Assembly: GCA_008508345.1 (NCBI GenBank)
Contig: QNGE01003225.1
Coordinates: 25,959 to 89,958, forward strand
DNA: 64,000 nucleotides
Reading direction: 5' to 3'
Origin: Paragonimus westermani
Lineage: Eukaryota; Platyhelminthes; Trematoda; Plagiorchiida; Troglotrematidae
Shown here: positions 51,301-63,830 of the stretch, in pieces
Position numbering within the stretch: the first letter of the stretch is position 1
How the letters are laid out: each line of letters starts with the position of its first letter
Position numbers and translations under genes: made by a program
Notes under the pieces: generated by a model
What the model saw: only the letters and a program-made list of their open reading frames with translations
Database searches by the model: none
Told to the model about the DNA's origin: nothing

Positions 51301-53869
51301 GATGTCAGGGAGGAGTGTGGTTCATTAGAAGGTGTGAACAAAACTTTGCGCAACGTGGATTGTATGCAGAATTGTCACTATTAAGTTGGCATACTTGACG
51401 ACGGAATTTCGAGGACCTTTACGTCCTGGATGCTAGCCTTGCAGCGAGCACTCTAGCCGGCCTCTAAAACCTTGTGCGGATCAAAATGATATTTCTCAGC
51501 GTGTCGAAGGAACTCTCTTCGAGAGATCATCCGACACCGTTCATTAGAACCTCTTCCGCAGTCTGCAACACGACGGCCACAGTGCGGGGAATTTTAGAAG
51601 CCCATAATGTGAGGTTAAGAAAAAGAAATTGAGTTTCAATCATAACGAGACGTAGAACACTGAAAACCATTTCAGCTAATAGCCGACGAGTTATGTTCAA
51701 CTGCAATACTGCACATTTAATCAACTCAACGCCACGCGTACACGGAAGCATAATTACCACGTGTTACCGGGCGGGGTCTTGTCAATAAGGCAGGTTCGTT
51801 TGAGAGCGCAGTGGAACAAAATCTGCTCCTACGCTGACCCATGCCAACTGATTTTTTCTGAACTGGGTTAACAGTATAATTGTGCTCACCTATTTTCTTC
51901 ATCATTGTTTCAGATGTCCACTGGAAAACCCTGTTTGAAGCAACACTTCAGGTATTTATCATACAGAGGATTTTCTGTTACATGTTTGTGATCCATTGGA
52001 GTAACTTGCAGCCAACTGTAACTGCTGCTTCTTCCAGTGTGCAGTTCGGGGTGCCGTTGAGTTACAGTCTACCTGACAGGAGTAGTAGACGAACGACGCC
52101 ACCTCAATTTTTGCACGCCATACTGCTCCTGCACTGAATACATGTCCACGAAGAACAACGCTACACCGGTTTATTCGTGGCTGCCTCACAGAAAAGTCGA
52201 TACCCGCGTGACCTCATGAAAATAACCGCACCGAGCTGGGGAACGCGGAATGTTAGCCTCTCCTCCGGTTATCGGTCGCTGAATCACATAATCATGATCA
52301 TATTTTTCCCAAAAATCTTCGGTGGCTGCCAAAATGGACTACAGCAAAGGCTGGCTGTCGTCTAGCCGACCTTCCTCATCGTCTTGATGGGCTGGCTGAG
52401 TGCAGCAGTGCTGCAATGAGTGTGTAAAAACTTACGCTGATGACAATATATACTAGAGCTAGTGCATTTACCATGATTCGTCTGACGGTGCACATCAGCT
52501 CTTTCAGTATCGGTCGGAAAATTAGTAGAAATAGTCGGAATCTGCTGAAATTATTTCTTAACCACATCGAGATGGCGATTATCCACAAGGTGGATACCAA
52601 GGAATTCCATTTTTCATCGAAGAACGTCGGTGGCGTCGCAAGTGACGAGAGTGAATATTTGTTCCGAGCTCCTCACTGATCACTGCTGTTGACCCAGCAG
52701 GTCATGGGGATCTCCGTTTACTTCCCTCTCGTTTTGTTGCAGTAGAGGACTCACAGTTCTTGCGTTTATAAGGATCCGGACGTATTTAATCAGATTCAAC
52801 AGTTATCCTCTAACACGTAAATCTTGACACACATTCCAGATCAGCGTGACACAGTGTGCTGTCTCAAAGGGGAAAAATTCCTTATCTAGGTGGAGTGGCA
52901 TCCATCTGATCCGGCAAAGTTCGCGGCGAGTCCTACAATCGTTGTCATTGTATGCTCCTTCCTCCCATCTTACAGATTACCATTAATCTAAATACCATTC
53001 ACCAAAGCAGGTGAAGAATCTGGCCTGGGTTGTGCGCTACAGAAATGCATGTCCTCCTTTCTTTTAACGAGCATGCCGCTGGCCTGAGCAAGTTGAAATT
53101 TCTTTCGCCACTTCTGCAACTAGTCTTTGAATTTACACGACACCCCATCGGTTGGTACACAAACAGTCGTCGTTGGTGTCAACGCATATTCAGGTCGGTT
53201 TGCTTAGAGTTGAACACCGGCCACTCAGGCATAGCTGTCATCGATAAATCCCTCTCAAACACAGCTTTGACGTGCAATCTTAAATACTGCAATGTAGTCG
53301 TTAGGTCCAGGAGAATGCATTCTAACAACACGCAAATCTCTGCTTGCGTTAATGATAAGGTAGGGTAGATCTGACAAGAAAAGCACGGTTTGGCCGCCAT
53401 GGTTAAGATACTTTAAAACCCTTACTAAGATATAGATCGTCATAAGATCCAAGTAAGTCCTCGCTTGCCCGTGCCACAGATTCAACGGTTTTCCTGCTAG
53501 TACCGGTCAGTTTCTTGCGTAAATTTGCAGAGCTTCTGGCGGCAAACTACCTTTCTGGAGCCTGTTTTGTACGTGTTTTCATCGGTCCCTGTCGCTCTCA
53601 GTTTGGGGGGCAATCCGAACAGGCCTCTCTCGGCAGTATTCGTCCACCGCTTTTGGCATCAGTTATGCGCGTTTGTGTTCAGTAACATTCAGTCATAACG
53701 ACTGACGCCGGGAGCTGTTCTATATTTTGCAATAGGGATCCACAGTAGCGATAGCCGCAGAGACAGTGACGATCATTTTGCGACACCAGCGGGCTCAACT
53801 CATAAGGGCGCGACCAAAGCTAGTCGAGATGTTGATACGGAAGCTCACTATGCCGGGCAACGTTCTGCG
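48310..53869. other. No gene recognised
   Basis: About 5.5 kb without a supportable gene. Frames at 49486-49713 plus, 49831-50049 minus, 50240-50440 minus and 53030-53368 plus lack known motifs. Parts could be old repeats decayed beyond recognition by eye. Confidence 0.35.
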
Positions 53870-54587
53870 ATGGCTCCCATTGGTCAAGACCATTGGAAAC
53901 TCATTCCCGAAGTTTCATTTGGATGAACTCCCCGAAGTCCATTTCGATATTTGGTGTTGAAAACACGAGGGCGTAGTCGAGGTGCAGCTGGCCGCTGCAG
54001 ATATAGCCCAACGTGTCAGGGCGCCACTGAGCAAACTGGGCTCTCTGGAGTTGGAGTACCATGTTAACTTTACTCTGCCGAGGAACACTGACGACATCAG
54101 TCTCCCTGACACAGTCAGATGTCTTAGTCAAACCTTCGGTGAACGATCGTCCCTGTTCAACGTCCGGTACCAGTACTTCCAAGTGACTAAAAGCCAATGC
54201 GAGTGTTTTGTCATCTGCGCTGGAAATGTCGATTGAGTGTATCAGCGCTTTAAACTCACCCTCATGACGGTCAACAAGTGAAGACGATGGTATTCCTCCT
54301 TATTTCTTGTCACCAGCTGACGCTGACATCTACGCTCGCTTCCTGAACAAGGTGGAACACAGTTCTGAGGTGACACTTCAGGCGTTGAATGCAGAATGCC
54401 CGAGACTACTCAACGGCAAACATGATGTCATGACCATCCGGCAGCTTTCAAAATCTCCAACATCTTTGACTATCCACTCAGTACGCTGCGGCCGTCCTCA
54501 CTGTGGTGGATCGTGGCAGAGTGATCGGGAGGTATCCTCGAGGCCTCCGACACCCTGTTAACAGCACAAGGATTAGCAGTATGTTCA

Positions 54588-54660
54588 CTCGTATCCACTT
54601 CCCAAATACGAGTGCCATAAATGCAGTCGTCGAGGCCACGAGGGATACCACTGCCCGGCA
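54588..54660 (+). pseudogene. Intact CCHC zinc knuckle of the second Gypsy gag
   Basis: Reads Y-E-C-H-K-C-S-R-R-G-H-E-G-Y-H-C-P, a perfect C-x2-C-x4-H-x4-C nucleocapsid motif, although stops flank it on both sides (54558 and about 54675). Confidence 0.8.
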
Positions 54661-54769
54661 AACAAACAGCTGATGTCATAGCATAGTTCTGTAATCAACA
54701 ATCATTGAACCCAACCACTAGTCGAATTCCATCTTCGCCGCATTGTTGGTTGACTGCTTCCAAGCGGGG

Positions 54770-54970
54770 GTACATTACACCGACACTCAATGATGCTGTC
54801 GTTCATTTACAGTTGAGCGCCGCCCTCGAGCTTAATATCATTCCAACTGAGACATGGGACAGGATGTGTCAACCTGTCGTCGGTCCCGCCACAAACAATG
54901 TACAATGATTCAGGTGGCACCCTGAGGTTGTCTGGTGAGCTGCCTTATGAGGTCTCATTGGGCGGCGCCT
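54770..54970 (+). pseudogene. Protease remnant of the second Gypsy element
   Basis: V-H-L-Q-L-S-A-A-L-E-L-N-I-I-P-T-E-T-W-D aligns with the retropepsin region in which L-D-T-A-S-D is expected; the catalytic Asp is replaced. It is followed by a G-G-T-L-R-L-S-G-E-L-P segment after a frameshift near 54900. Confidence 0.6.
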
Positions 54971-55730
54971 TATCCAAAGGCAATTGTTGCCTCACGGATC
55001 AACCGGAGCTGGTCTGGATTGACGTGATGTACGCGTTGGAGACGCTAATCAGCCGCTTGGGCAACAATGGCCCAATCGGTGATGGCCGAGTGGTATCGCA
55101 TCAAGCCACTGGTCCATCCGGTATCACTGAAAAACTTGACCGGAAGCAATCTGCCGCATTCTAAGAGGGCTCAGGATGTTGAACCCAAACAAATGCTGTC
55201 TTGCACTTTCTTCCGCACGCAGAGCCGGTTTTCCTACCAACACGTCCAGTGCCGTATGCAACTCTCCCACTCGTGAACAAGGAACTGATTCACCTACATG
55301 ATGCTGGTGTCTTGGAATCAGTCAGCTATTCCTCCCGGACAACACTGATAATCATCGTTGGGAAACCCAATGGAGTCGTAAGAAATCGCACTGAATTATC
55401 TACAGACCTGAAGGCTTTCTTGGCTAAGTATCAATATCCCCCCTTTGCCCGATCATCCACTCGAGACGATGAACGGTGACACGTACTTCGCAAAGTTGGA
55501 TCAAGCGGACGCCCATCTGCAAGTGTAAGTTTCAGATTGTCCCAAGAAACTGTTCATCATCAACACTCACCGCGGTCTACTGCAGGAACAGCGTCTTCAG
55601 TTTGTTTGAGCATTTTGTCGCCAGCTTTCCGGCCGATATAATGGTGTTAGTGGTGTGAGTTTACGAAAGCCCATTGGAGCAGGAACCATAGGAAGAGGGG
55701 CTACTGACAGCAGTGAATGTTCACGCGTGC

Positions 55731-58249
55731 CAAGCACAAAAGACACTCATTCCCAGGGATTTCAGTGCGCTGAACCTCAGGTCGATAGAAGTGCATGCAC
55801 CCTAAAAGTAGTTCGGCGAATCCATTCCTAAAATTCTAGACATCAGACCCCTAATTCAGCAGGGAAGTCTACACGCCTGTCATGGACCTGACCAGATAGT
55901 AAGTTTGATATGCCTAGTAATAACCAGGACCCTAGTTAGGTCGGTCAGTCTCGAAATCGGACCTTTCAATGGACGGAGTGTTCGTGGGGTCATTAGATTG
56001 ACATTCGTGTTGGCTAAAATTAGGCCTCAGATAATGGAATTAACAGTAACAATATGAGCAAGTAGGTGAAATTAAAAGTATGCATAAACCATGGGGATGG
56101 TAATTACTTGCGGTAATTCGGACCAGGCTGAAAACCAATTTATTAGAACAGGCAATTCAGTTTGCTCTGTTTCAGGGGGCTATCCATTGCAGAAAACCAC
56201 CATGAGGGGAACGCGAGTCGAGCAAAGTTCAAACCACGAAGCGTAAGTCTTACGAGAGGTTCAAACCCACAGGGCTTGCCGAGGGAGCTGTAGGAAACTA
56301 CAGGGCCTGCTGAGCGAGCCGTAGGAAACACGAAAACGTATTACATCCGGCTTCAATCCACGGCGTCCATCAGATTGTCTACGTGGTGTATACGTGACAA
56401 ACAAAGAATGAACGCGCCCAATAATGAGGAGATGTCCTAAGGGTTGCGTTGGTTCTTTTTGAGAAGATGCATGTAAGAGCTGGTGGTGAATAACCGCACA
56501 TTGATGTCGCCTCCGATTTACTCATGGTGGAGGAAGCAGTAGCCAATGCTAGAAATGTTCAGAGTCAGTCTACTAAAACGAATGTTGCGAGAGCAACCGA
56601 CCCAGGTGTTACTCGTGCGACAACTGCAAAGCCACAAGTTGATGTATTAGCTGGTTCGTCGGCTAGTTGATTTAATGAGTTGCTTGGTGGAGTCAAACCA
56701 CATAAGAAGTGAAGGACAGCCTTTACGTCGATCCATTGGTAAGGATGAGACCTTAAACGATAGGTATGTAGGTCTTGAGTCATCTGCCTTAAAATTGCTG
56801 GAATCTACCTCAAGGAATGAGATGTTGAGTCACTCTATAAAGATTTACATTGAATGACGCGTAGTTTGGCGATCTAGTAGTGAACTTATCAAATACCTCA
56901 CGGTGAGAATAAGTTTTATCTTCCAAACAGTTAATACTAGTTATTAGTAAGGGTTAACAACGATGTTAATAAATGGTTGGGTACATGAGAATGTTTGACC
57001 TACACCCGGAATGTGGGAAATCCCATAAACTTTAAATAGAGTGTGCCCGCACGACGAAACGAACTACTGGGCATTGCTCAGTAATGGGAAACGATGGAGC
57101 GGAATTAAGCTGACCTGAACAGTTGATCATTGGTTGGGTCGGGGCAAAACTCCTGTTCACGGATATGGAAACGATAGGAATAAGTTTCCCAAAAAGTCTA
57201 TTAAGGGAGAACGTCTTATTTTGGCATCCACCATTTTATGGGGCTCAGGTTGAATAACAGTATGAGAACTGGCAGAGGCAGCCAAAGTAAGAATAAAGAT
57301 GAACAATGTAGCTTATTTGAGGAAGATGAGTCGCTGAACCAACTTTTGACTAGCTCGAAACTAACCAAATTCATCACAACACTCTTAACAATAACTCAAA
57401 AATCAACACAAGGCGGCGCAACACGTCACTAAGTATTGATTGATGACGGATGAGCAGCATAACTCTGTAATTAAACGATCTAACCTTTTTGAGTCATTGA
57501 CCTTCTTAGATAAGATAACTCTCCGACTGGAGAAAGAATATTGTGTTGGCGTCTGCTGATTAGACTTTAGTAGGACGTCCGAGTCAGCAGGCCGTAGACT
57601 AGTACCGAACTTAGAGGCGTTTAGCACATATCCTTGTGTATTAGTGTGGGCAAAAGAGGTGTCGTAGATTAGAAGTTTTTGTGTAGGTGGACAGCTCCAA
57701 GTCGCACACTGCATATGTCACCGGTAGTGTTCCGACAGGAATCTGTTAAGCGTCTCATGCTGTCCCTTCTATGGAAAATTGATTTGGTGAAAAGGATCAG
57801 CAGTTCCGGCTATATTTTCGCAGTTGACGTGAAACTGGTGGGCACCCGGAAGAGTCTTTGATTCAACAAGTCCTCAAAGAAATTCATCGGTGGAAAGTTG
57901 AATGCTGCGAAATGTGGACAACTTACGGGGGGAAAAACCAAGGGCTCGCTTAGGTGGATAAGTTAGAGCAAAGCATGCTTTTTCAGAAAACTACCAATAT
58001 GTGGAACCTGGCGATTTAGGGTGTCGGAGGATTCAAAGGGTACACTTAGTCCGTTTGCAGCCCGTAAAAAAAGTCGGGCACTGTTTCGCCTGAAGGGGAC
58101 AGCAGCTTCAAGGGGGCTCACCGTCCTAGTGATTCTTCACAAATCGTACGTGAGGTCACCTTCGCAGTGCCATGTACAGGCCTGATGCTTTTATTTAAGT
58201 GAGGACCCTGAGGTCTTGGAAAGGAAGCCGTGTAGGTAAAAAGAACCTT
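55731..58249. other. Mostly unrecognised; one short tandem duplication
   Basis: Contains the 31-bp tandem duplication at 56269-56330. The frame 57403-57714 (103 codons, minus) and the other frames show no family motif. Confidence 0.35.
56269..56330. repeat. Two tandem 31-bp units
   Basis: The units 56269-56299 and 56300-56330 both read acagggc.tgc.gag.gagc.gtaggaaac, with about 5 differences. Only two units are present. Confidence 0.8.
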
Positions 58250-58615
58250 AGTAGTACCACAAGCAATGAAGTACTCCCACAGACCTAAGTACTTCGATCT
58301 TTATTCATTGTGAAGAAGGAGGAAAAGGGGAGTCTTTAATATTCTGAATAAACTGTCCAGAGCAACAGGGCATCTATTTACCCGCGGCGAGGATTCTCCA
58401 CTCAGAGGGCACAAACTGAAGATTGTGAAGAACAGAAATAGAAGTAAAACTCAGACCAGTTGTTTCTCACGTAGAGTCATGAACAACTACTGCAGACTGC
58501 CATCCGAAATGGTTCTGAATACTATGATCCCCGACTTCAAGCGAAAGCCCGGTGCACACCCGTTTGCAGTAGTTCAGGATCTGGGTGTGATGCTGGAGTG
58601 ACCGGAATAAACTTA
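58250..58615 (+). pseudogene. CR1-like LINE C-terminal fragment
   Basis: Reading through: K-Y-F-D-L-Y-S-L, then T-G-H-L-F-T-R-G-E-D-S-P-L-R-G-H-K-L-K-I-V-K, S-C-F-S-R-R-V-M-N-N-Y-C-R-L-P-S-E-M-V and P-D-F-K-R-K. This is the usual C-terminal block of CR1/jockey-type LINEs (R-G-H ... F-x-x-R-V-x-N-x-W-N-x-L-P-x-x-V-V). No RT precedes it within 1 kb. Confidence 0.75.
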
Positions 58616-59459
58616 ACTCGATGGCCACTCTCTCATGTTTTCTCTTTCGTCATCTCTGTTGTCTCTCGGTTCCCATCTACTATAAGTTGAACAATTCACG
58701 TGGAACCTCTTCATTCAGTTGCTTTGTCTCTTCTGATCGCCCTTCTCTTCCCACAACCAGAGATGATTTTCGTCATCCAGGTGCCCAAAAGAGATCATGG
58801 CGACACCAACATAGGTATCAATTCCGTCTGCCAATCTGAGCACACCAAAAATCGTAAAGATGATTTAAATATGGATTCCTTTTATCATTCAGACTTCTGC
58901 TACCGTCCCGCCTAATAGTTTACGGGAGAGAGCCTACATAGTCCTGAGATGAACTTGACGAGGAATATTCCCGCTACCCACTTAATTATAGGCTGTGCGT
59001 TCCACATATCATCGAATATCTTGACGCAGTAATGCAGGTGAAGTCGTCGCAGCTGGCTGTGGTAAAGAACTGGATGTCAACGGGCTACTGGACTCGAATT
59101 CTTTGATCCGAATTGAACTGAACTGAACTGGATAGTGATGGCCGGAAAGAACACACAGGAATCCTCACAAGTCTCGCCCCCACACCTCCCTGGAAAAAAT
59201 ATATCTACTAATGGAACTGCCTTTGTTCTAAGGTCGTCACCTACGCTTCCACAAATCATTTCGAAGCATTAGTCACTTCTCACCCACGAAAACAGTCTAG
59301 TAAACATACCCATTCTCGCCAATTACTGTAACTTAGATGAGCGCTACTGCACCTCACCTTCAGTTATCCTGGTGACAGTCTACTGCGGTAGGAACAGTGC
59401 TCTGAAGCTGAGAACCAGTGAATGACGCTCCTGTACTTAAAGGCGCGTAGCACAACCGT

Positions 59460-60870
59460 TCTTGAAACCATCGTAATTAACCCCATCCTTTTATCTAGGA
59501 TCCTCAAACACTAGTTCACCACTCACTATCCAGGTAGCTATAACACTGAGCTCTGCTGAAACGAACAACATGGCTTCCTCAGCGGCTCTTCACCCACTAA
59601 GGGTTTGTTGCCAACTATGGACCAGTGGATCATTGCCAATGGAAGCGGAGGTGAGGTTACGCTTCCTCATTTTGACTTCGCCCGCCATCGTGCTAATCAC
59701 TCCACTTCACTTGACGTTCTCCATCACCACGTGCGGCCATCATCGGTGGCTAACTTTTTAATCTATGAAACCATTTACGTCGTATGCAGGTGTGTCTCGC
59801 CCTATCTTCCGCCAGACTTAGCCCCAGTGAAGTTCCACAGGACACCATCTTCATCAACGACCTACTACCTGACGTCTCGTTCCCTTTAATGTTGTTTGCC
59901 GACGATGCCAGTATCTTTTCTGTCCTCTGTAATAGCTTTGTTATCAAAACCCCACAAGCTGTTGTCAGCACACCTTTCCAATGGTCTTAGGCGAAGCTTA
60001 CCGAGTTTAATATTACCAGACGTATATCAGACAAAAGCATAATTTCTCTCACTCCTTCGGCAAATCTTCACCACAGGTTACGGACACAGGAAAAAAGAAC
60101 CCGGCACTGTTGTCCCACACAACAGTAACATTTAGCATTGGGGACTTCGATTAACCATAGAAATCATAGTCGAGTCAAAACCTCCTACACAATCAGTGAT
60201 GAGACCCCTTCGTGCTGGTTGCAGTGGGCGGGTCTTACTCACCAGACAAAAGGCCCAATTTTTAGGTGTGCAACAGTATTAGACGAATCACGGACAGCCA
60301 CTGGCTGATCATGTTGGCACACACAAAGGAGCAAACTGTAATCTAGTGGGTGCAATGCGGGACAAAGGAATTAGGGAATAACGGAAGGCGTAACACTGAA
60401 ACTGTTCGTTCACTCCTGATGTAGTTTCCTTAACACGACGTTTGGGTTGGTACACACTTAGATCTTCTGTTATGTCGGAGATTGGATAAACGGTGAATGG
60501 GGTAAATTTTCACTACAACAACCACACCAGTCCTGCTAACACTCGAATGAGTTTCAAGAAGGCAAACAGAGCACTAACGCTGCCGAAGCGTTCGTTTGGG
60601 AATTCGGACGATCGTGCCTCAGAAACCTTTACAACAGTTTTATTCATCTACTCGAGCATGGTATGCTTGTTTGGTCTCCTCACTTACAGGACAGGCCTCT
60701 TCTTGAAACTGTTAAGGGGCGTGCGACAAAATTATTTCGTGGGTTGGGTGCAAATTCATGCCCTGCGCGGCTTCACAAAATAATTTTCTCTTCCGTTCTT
60801 GGCATGACGCTGAAGGAGCTTGGTAGTGGGTTGTATGTTACAACAGCATATGTTACGAGCCACTGTCAAA
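59460..60870 (+). mobile_element. CR1-like LINE remnant (RT and C-terminus)
   Basis: E-Q-H-G-F-L-S-G-S-S at about 59565 corresponds to the Q-H-G-F-x-x-G-R-S block. The frame 59784-59990 has VPQDTIFINDLLPDVSFPLM then LFADDASIF, an intact F-A-D-D. At 60540-60800, K-K-A-N-R-A-L-T-L-P-K-R-S-F-G and L-E-H-G-M-L-V-W-S-P-H-L with R-A-T-K-L-F-R-G-L (frames 60493-60783 and 60663-60902) form the thumb region. Frameshifted throughout and inactive. Confidence 0.75.
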
Positions 60871-62579
60871 TCCCTTCACTGTCATGCGACCAGCGAAAGT
60901 GACTGGTGCCGGGAAAGGATCAGCAAATTCATTCCCTCTGAAACCTTCGCGTTCATGGTTGTGATGATCTCAAACCATCCATGCAGATTCGAAATTACTT
61001 CCGCGGTAACATGGCGGGCGAACTGTTCCACATTCATTACCACCTGCCTTGTTCCGCCCGACCAAACTGATTTATTTACATGTGTAAACACTTGCTGAGT
61101 CATGCACATGACTGGTTGCTTTTTCATACGCCGTTGTGTAACTACCAATCGTTTACCGCGGCCGGAAGGCCACTGCTTGCGCGTTGGTTGATTCACATGC
61201 TTGTTCACTTTCGCGCTCGCGACTGTCAATACAGTACTGGTTTTCTCAGCGTCGTTTTACCGCACCAGTAAACACAACACGCGGACAGTAATCCACTTGA
61301 CAGGTATTCCTTGAAACTAAGCAGCCAATGCAGCGGACAGTCTTGGGTACCGACTCTCCTCGATTCGAGTACCCAAGGCCTGAAGTTATGTACGAGAGCA
61401 CATCGTAATTGCGAGAAAAGCGGATCTGTTAATTCATCCCGTTCGTTACTCTACTTCTTGATCCGCACCCTGGCATAACCTGCGGATAGCCACGTGTGTA
61501 ATCGTTGGTTTAATTGCACATACGCAGTCGTGCGTATTCACCCACATTTAGACTTACGAGTATAGTAGTGGTGTGTGGTTCAGCCATTCAACAATCAAAA
61601 CACGAGTCCGAGGAAAGGGGCCCCAAGTACTCGGACCCAGTCAGTTTGTTGTGTTCGGTGTTGAGTGAGGGCATCTGCTGACTCGAGAAGTAGACACCGA
61701 TTCGGCGACCCAGCGACTGATACAGAGATTCGAGGGGGTGACTCAGTGGACCGGATCCAGACAGTTTTTCACACGGTGTCCTGCGGGTGCCTGTTAATTT
61801 GAGGCATTTAGTTGGAAACGGGGTGTAGCACCGCTTTTGTAGATTACGTTGAATACCAGGGACACGGTAGGACCACTAGTCTGTTTTAAGGTAATAGAAG
61901 TCTAGCAGTACTTCAAAAAGACGTACAGAAGTGCAATTGAACACCTTAGAACAAAGGTGGTTCCAGCGGTTGATAACCCTATAAATAAAGAACTTTTGCC
62001 CATGAAAAGTTAGATGACAAAGCCTGTAAACCTTCCCGTTGTCATTGCTGACTGTCATAATTTGCTTCCATAACCAACTGTTCTACCAGAGCTACCCCAA
62101 GGAAGAAGTGTGTGCGGATTAAATCACCGCGAAGTCATCGAAAATAAAGTGAACGCAAGTGGAGCATTTCACATCGACAAGCGTACGTAGCATTTCTTAA
62201 GCCCGCGCTGCACACGCTCAACAGCGCGTGTGTCTTTCCTCAGGCTGTGTATACGACCTGATTAGCCCATTCGAGGATCGGTCTTATATATGAACGTAGG
62301 GCGTTTGAAATGCTTCCTTGCCTTTGCGGAAGTAGGCGTATATTTTTCGCCTACCACAATCCGTTGGAACAATCAGGGGAAGCTGTGACGTGTGACTATT
62401 CCTCTGGAGAAATGGATCCATCAGACGCTGTCGCCTTCCACTCCCTCCCATCAATCAGCGGGCCCATTAAACCACTGAATTATTAGTGGGTCGATACCAA
62501 GCGCATGCCCACTTGCCCACTGCATATCCAAACATAAGCCCCCTTCCACAAAATCCAGAGGGAGATGGTCTGTAATTCA
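60871..62579. other. No gene recognised
   Basis: A short hairpin at 61342-61377 (cttgggtac / gtacccaag with an 18-nt loop) and a G-rich stretch at 61610-61800 are the only structures noticed. The minus frame 60882-61229 has no known domain. Confidence 0.35.
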
Positions 62580-63060
62580 AGAACCCCATGGGTCTGCAAT
62601 AAACCTTTGTCCCATACGACCCTCTTATGCATAAAATAGCACCTTATGGGATCCAAGGAGAGTTCTTTTCACTTGTTTCACCACTTCTTAGTAAAGGGAC
62701 CTTCAGGGTAAAAATCGAATTGTTCTTTCTCCTTCGCCGATATCAGCCGAGATTTCACAACGCTCCGTGTCTGATCCGTTTTTGCTTCTGATATATATAT
62801 ATCAGTAACCTCCGCGTGCTTATTGATAACAGCGCGCCTCTTTATGCATAATAATCTGAAATCTGGAACGGTTGTGGCCCCATTGCGCTACAGACTGACC
62901 TTGTCCGTGGTCATCGCTGGCCCTGTGACTTGAGTCTCCCTTTGAACGGCAGCAACTGCGCGCATATTTCGTTTGCAGGGGACTCCAAGAAACTACTCCT
63001 GACACATGATGCACAAAGTGTAATGGATGTCGCAGAAGGTGGCCTTGAAAAGACTGAGGG
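62580..63060 (+). pseudogene. CR1-like LINE RT fragment, second copy of the 36-kb family
   Basis: Homologous to 37250-37690: G-T-F-R-V-K, N-S-A-P-L-Y-A, S-E-I-W-N-G-C-G-P-I-A-L-Q-T-D-L, C-D-L-S-L-P-L-N-G-S-N-C-A-H-I-S-F-A-G-D-S and Q-S-V-M-D-V-A-E. The catalytic Y-A-D-D is replaced by two stops after Y-A. A TA-repeat (atatatatata) at 62792-62802 lies in the former RT core. Confidence 0.75.
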
Positions 63061-63399
63061 ATTTAGCTGCCGACTCGTATATCCCTTCCTTATCACCACC
63101 GGGTGATCACCAAAATGGGATTCGGGACTCTTAGGACGATAGAGAGCCTTTCCTCACATAAAGAGGCGTGCCCTGTTAAACGCTTTACAGGATCTGTATA
63201 AGACCACTGCTTGGGTATGTTGATCAGGTCGTATATACCGGTCTGAACGAGGACATACTAGCTGTTGAACTTGCCCATCTAGTGTAGTGAGATCACCTTC
63301 GACGTCCCCGAAAGTCCAAACTCCCCGCGACGTGAGATTTGCCTTGCCAGTACGACCGCGCCTGTTCACATTACCTTGTATATGTAAACTTACTACAAA

Positions 63400-63830
63400 C
63401 CACTAGCATCAAAGTTAGTGGGCCGGCATAAGTATGGAGTTATGCTCCCAGCTGTGTAATGAATTCGCACAATCTCTACTCCTGTAGGTTACATTCACTA
63501 GGATAACAATGTTGAGCCATTACCGTTAGGAACACCGCTTAACCAGCCTAACGCTTGCTTGAATTCTGAAGGTCGACTGGACTTTTCCGTCGACGCACTC
63601 TTCCACTCTGGCGTCTGCTGTGCGGTTGTGCTCAAGGTGCTCTTACGTCCAGCTCCCTAGCACTCCTTAATTGTTACGTTGAAGTCTGTTGTGAACGGTG
63701 AGTGAATCAATAAATAAAGTTTGTTTGCAGATTCATCGTTTCCTCCCTAAGACTTCCGATTCACGGTAGCATAAGGTTGGGGAAACTCTGGGCGTACGAA
63801 TTCAGGATCTAGCACTACAATTTGGCGAGC
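63400..63830 (+). repeat. Possible LTR end followed by primer-binding-site-like sequence
   Basis: At about 63706-63718 tcaataaataaag carries overlapping AATAAA signals followed by a T-rich stretch; about 100 bp later gcactaca is followed by atttggcgagcccg at about 63818-63831, which resembles an LTR ending in CA plus a TGGCG-type primer-binding site. If so, the body of the element lies beyond the right edge of the window. Confidence 0.3.

Larger units (their letters stand above)
53870..55730 (+). mobile_element. Second Gypsy element, truncated within RT
   Basis: The gag-like frame 53982-54236 (T-L-P-R-N-T-D-D, V-R-C-L-S-Q-T-F-G-E-R-S-S-L-F) continues in another frame to S-P-A-D-A-D-I-Y-A-R-F-L-N-K-V-E and L-Q-A-L-N-A-E-C (54307-54561). 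A zinc knuckle, a protease remnant and RT blocks follow: A-R-P-V-P-Y-A-T-L-P-L-V near 55230, then A-K-L-D-Q-A-D-A-H-L-Q-V and F-I-I-N-T-H-R-G-L near 55490-55580. The sequence stops before the Y-L-D-D box. It belongs to a different Gypsy lineage from the 43.6-48 kb copy, resembling CsRn1-type trematode elements. Confidence 0.8.

Noticed and set aside
56200..56360. CRISPR-like array
   Set aside because: Only two adjacent 31-bp units without spacers, in eukaryotic DNA.
57030..57075. GACGAAAC-like sequence as a hammerhead ribozyme core (trematode SINEs can carry hammerheads)
   Set aside because: No CTGATGA block at suitable distance on the same strand and no stem pairing.
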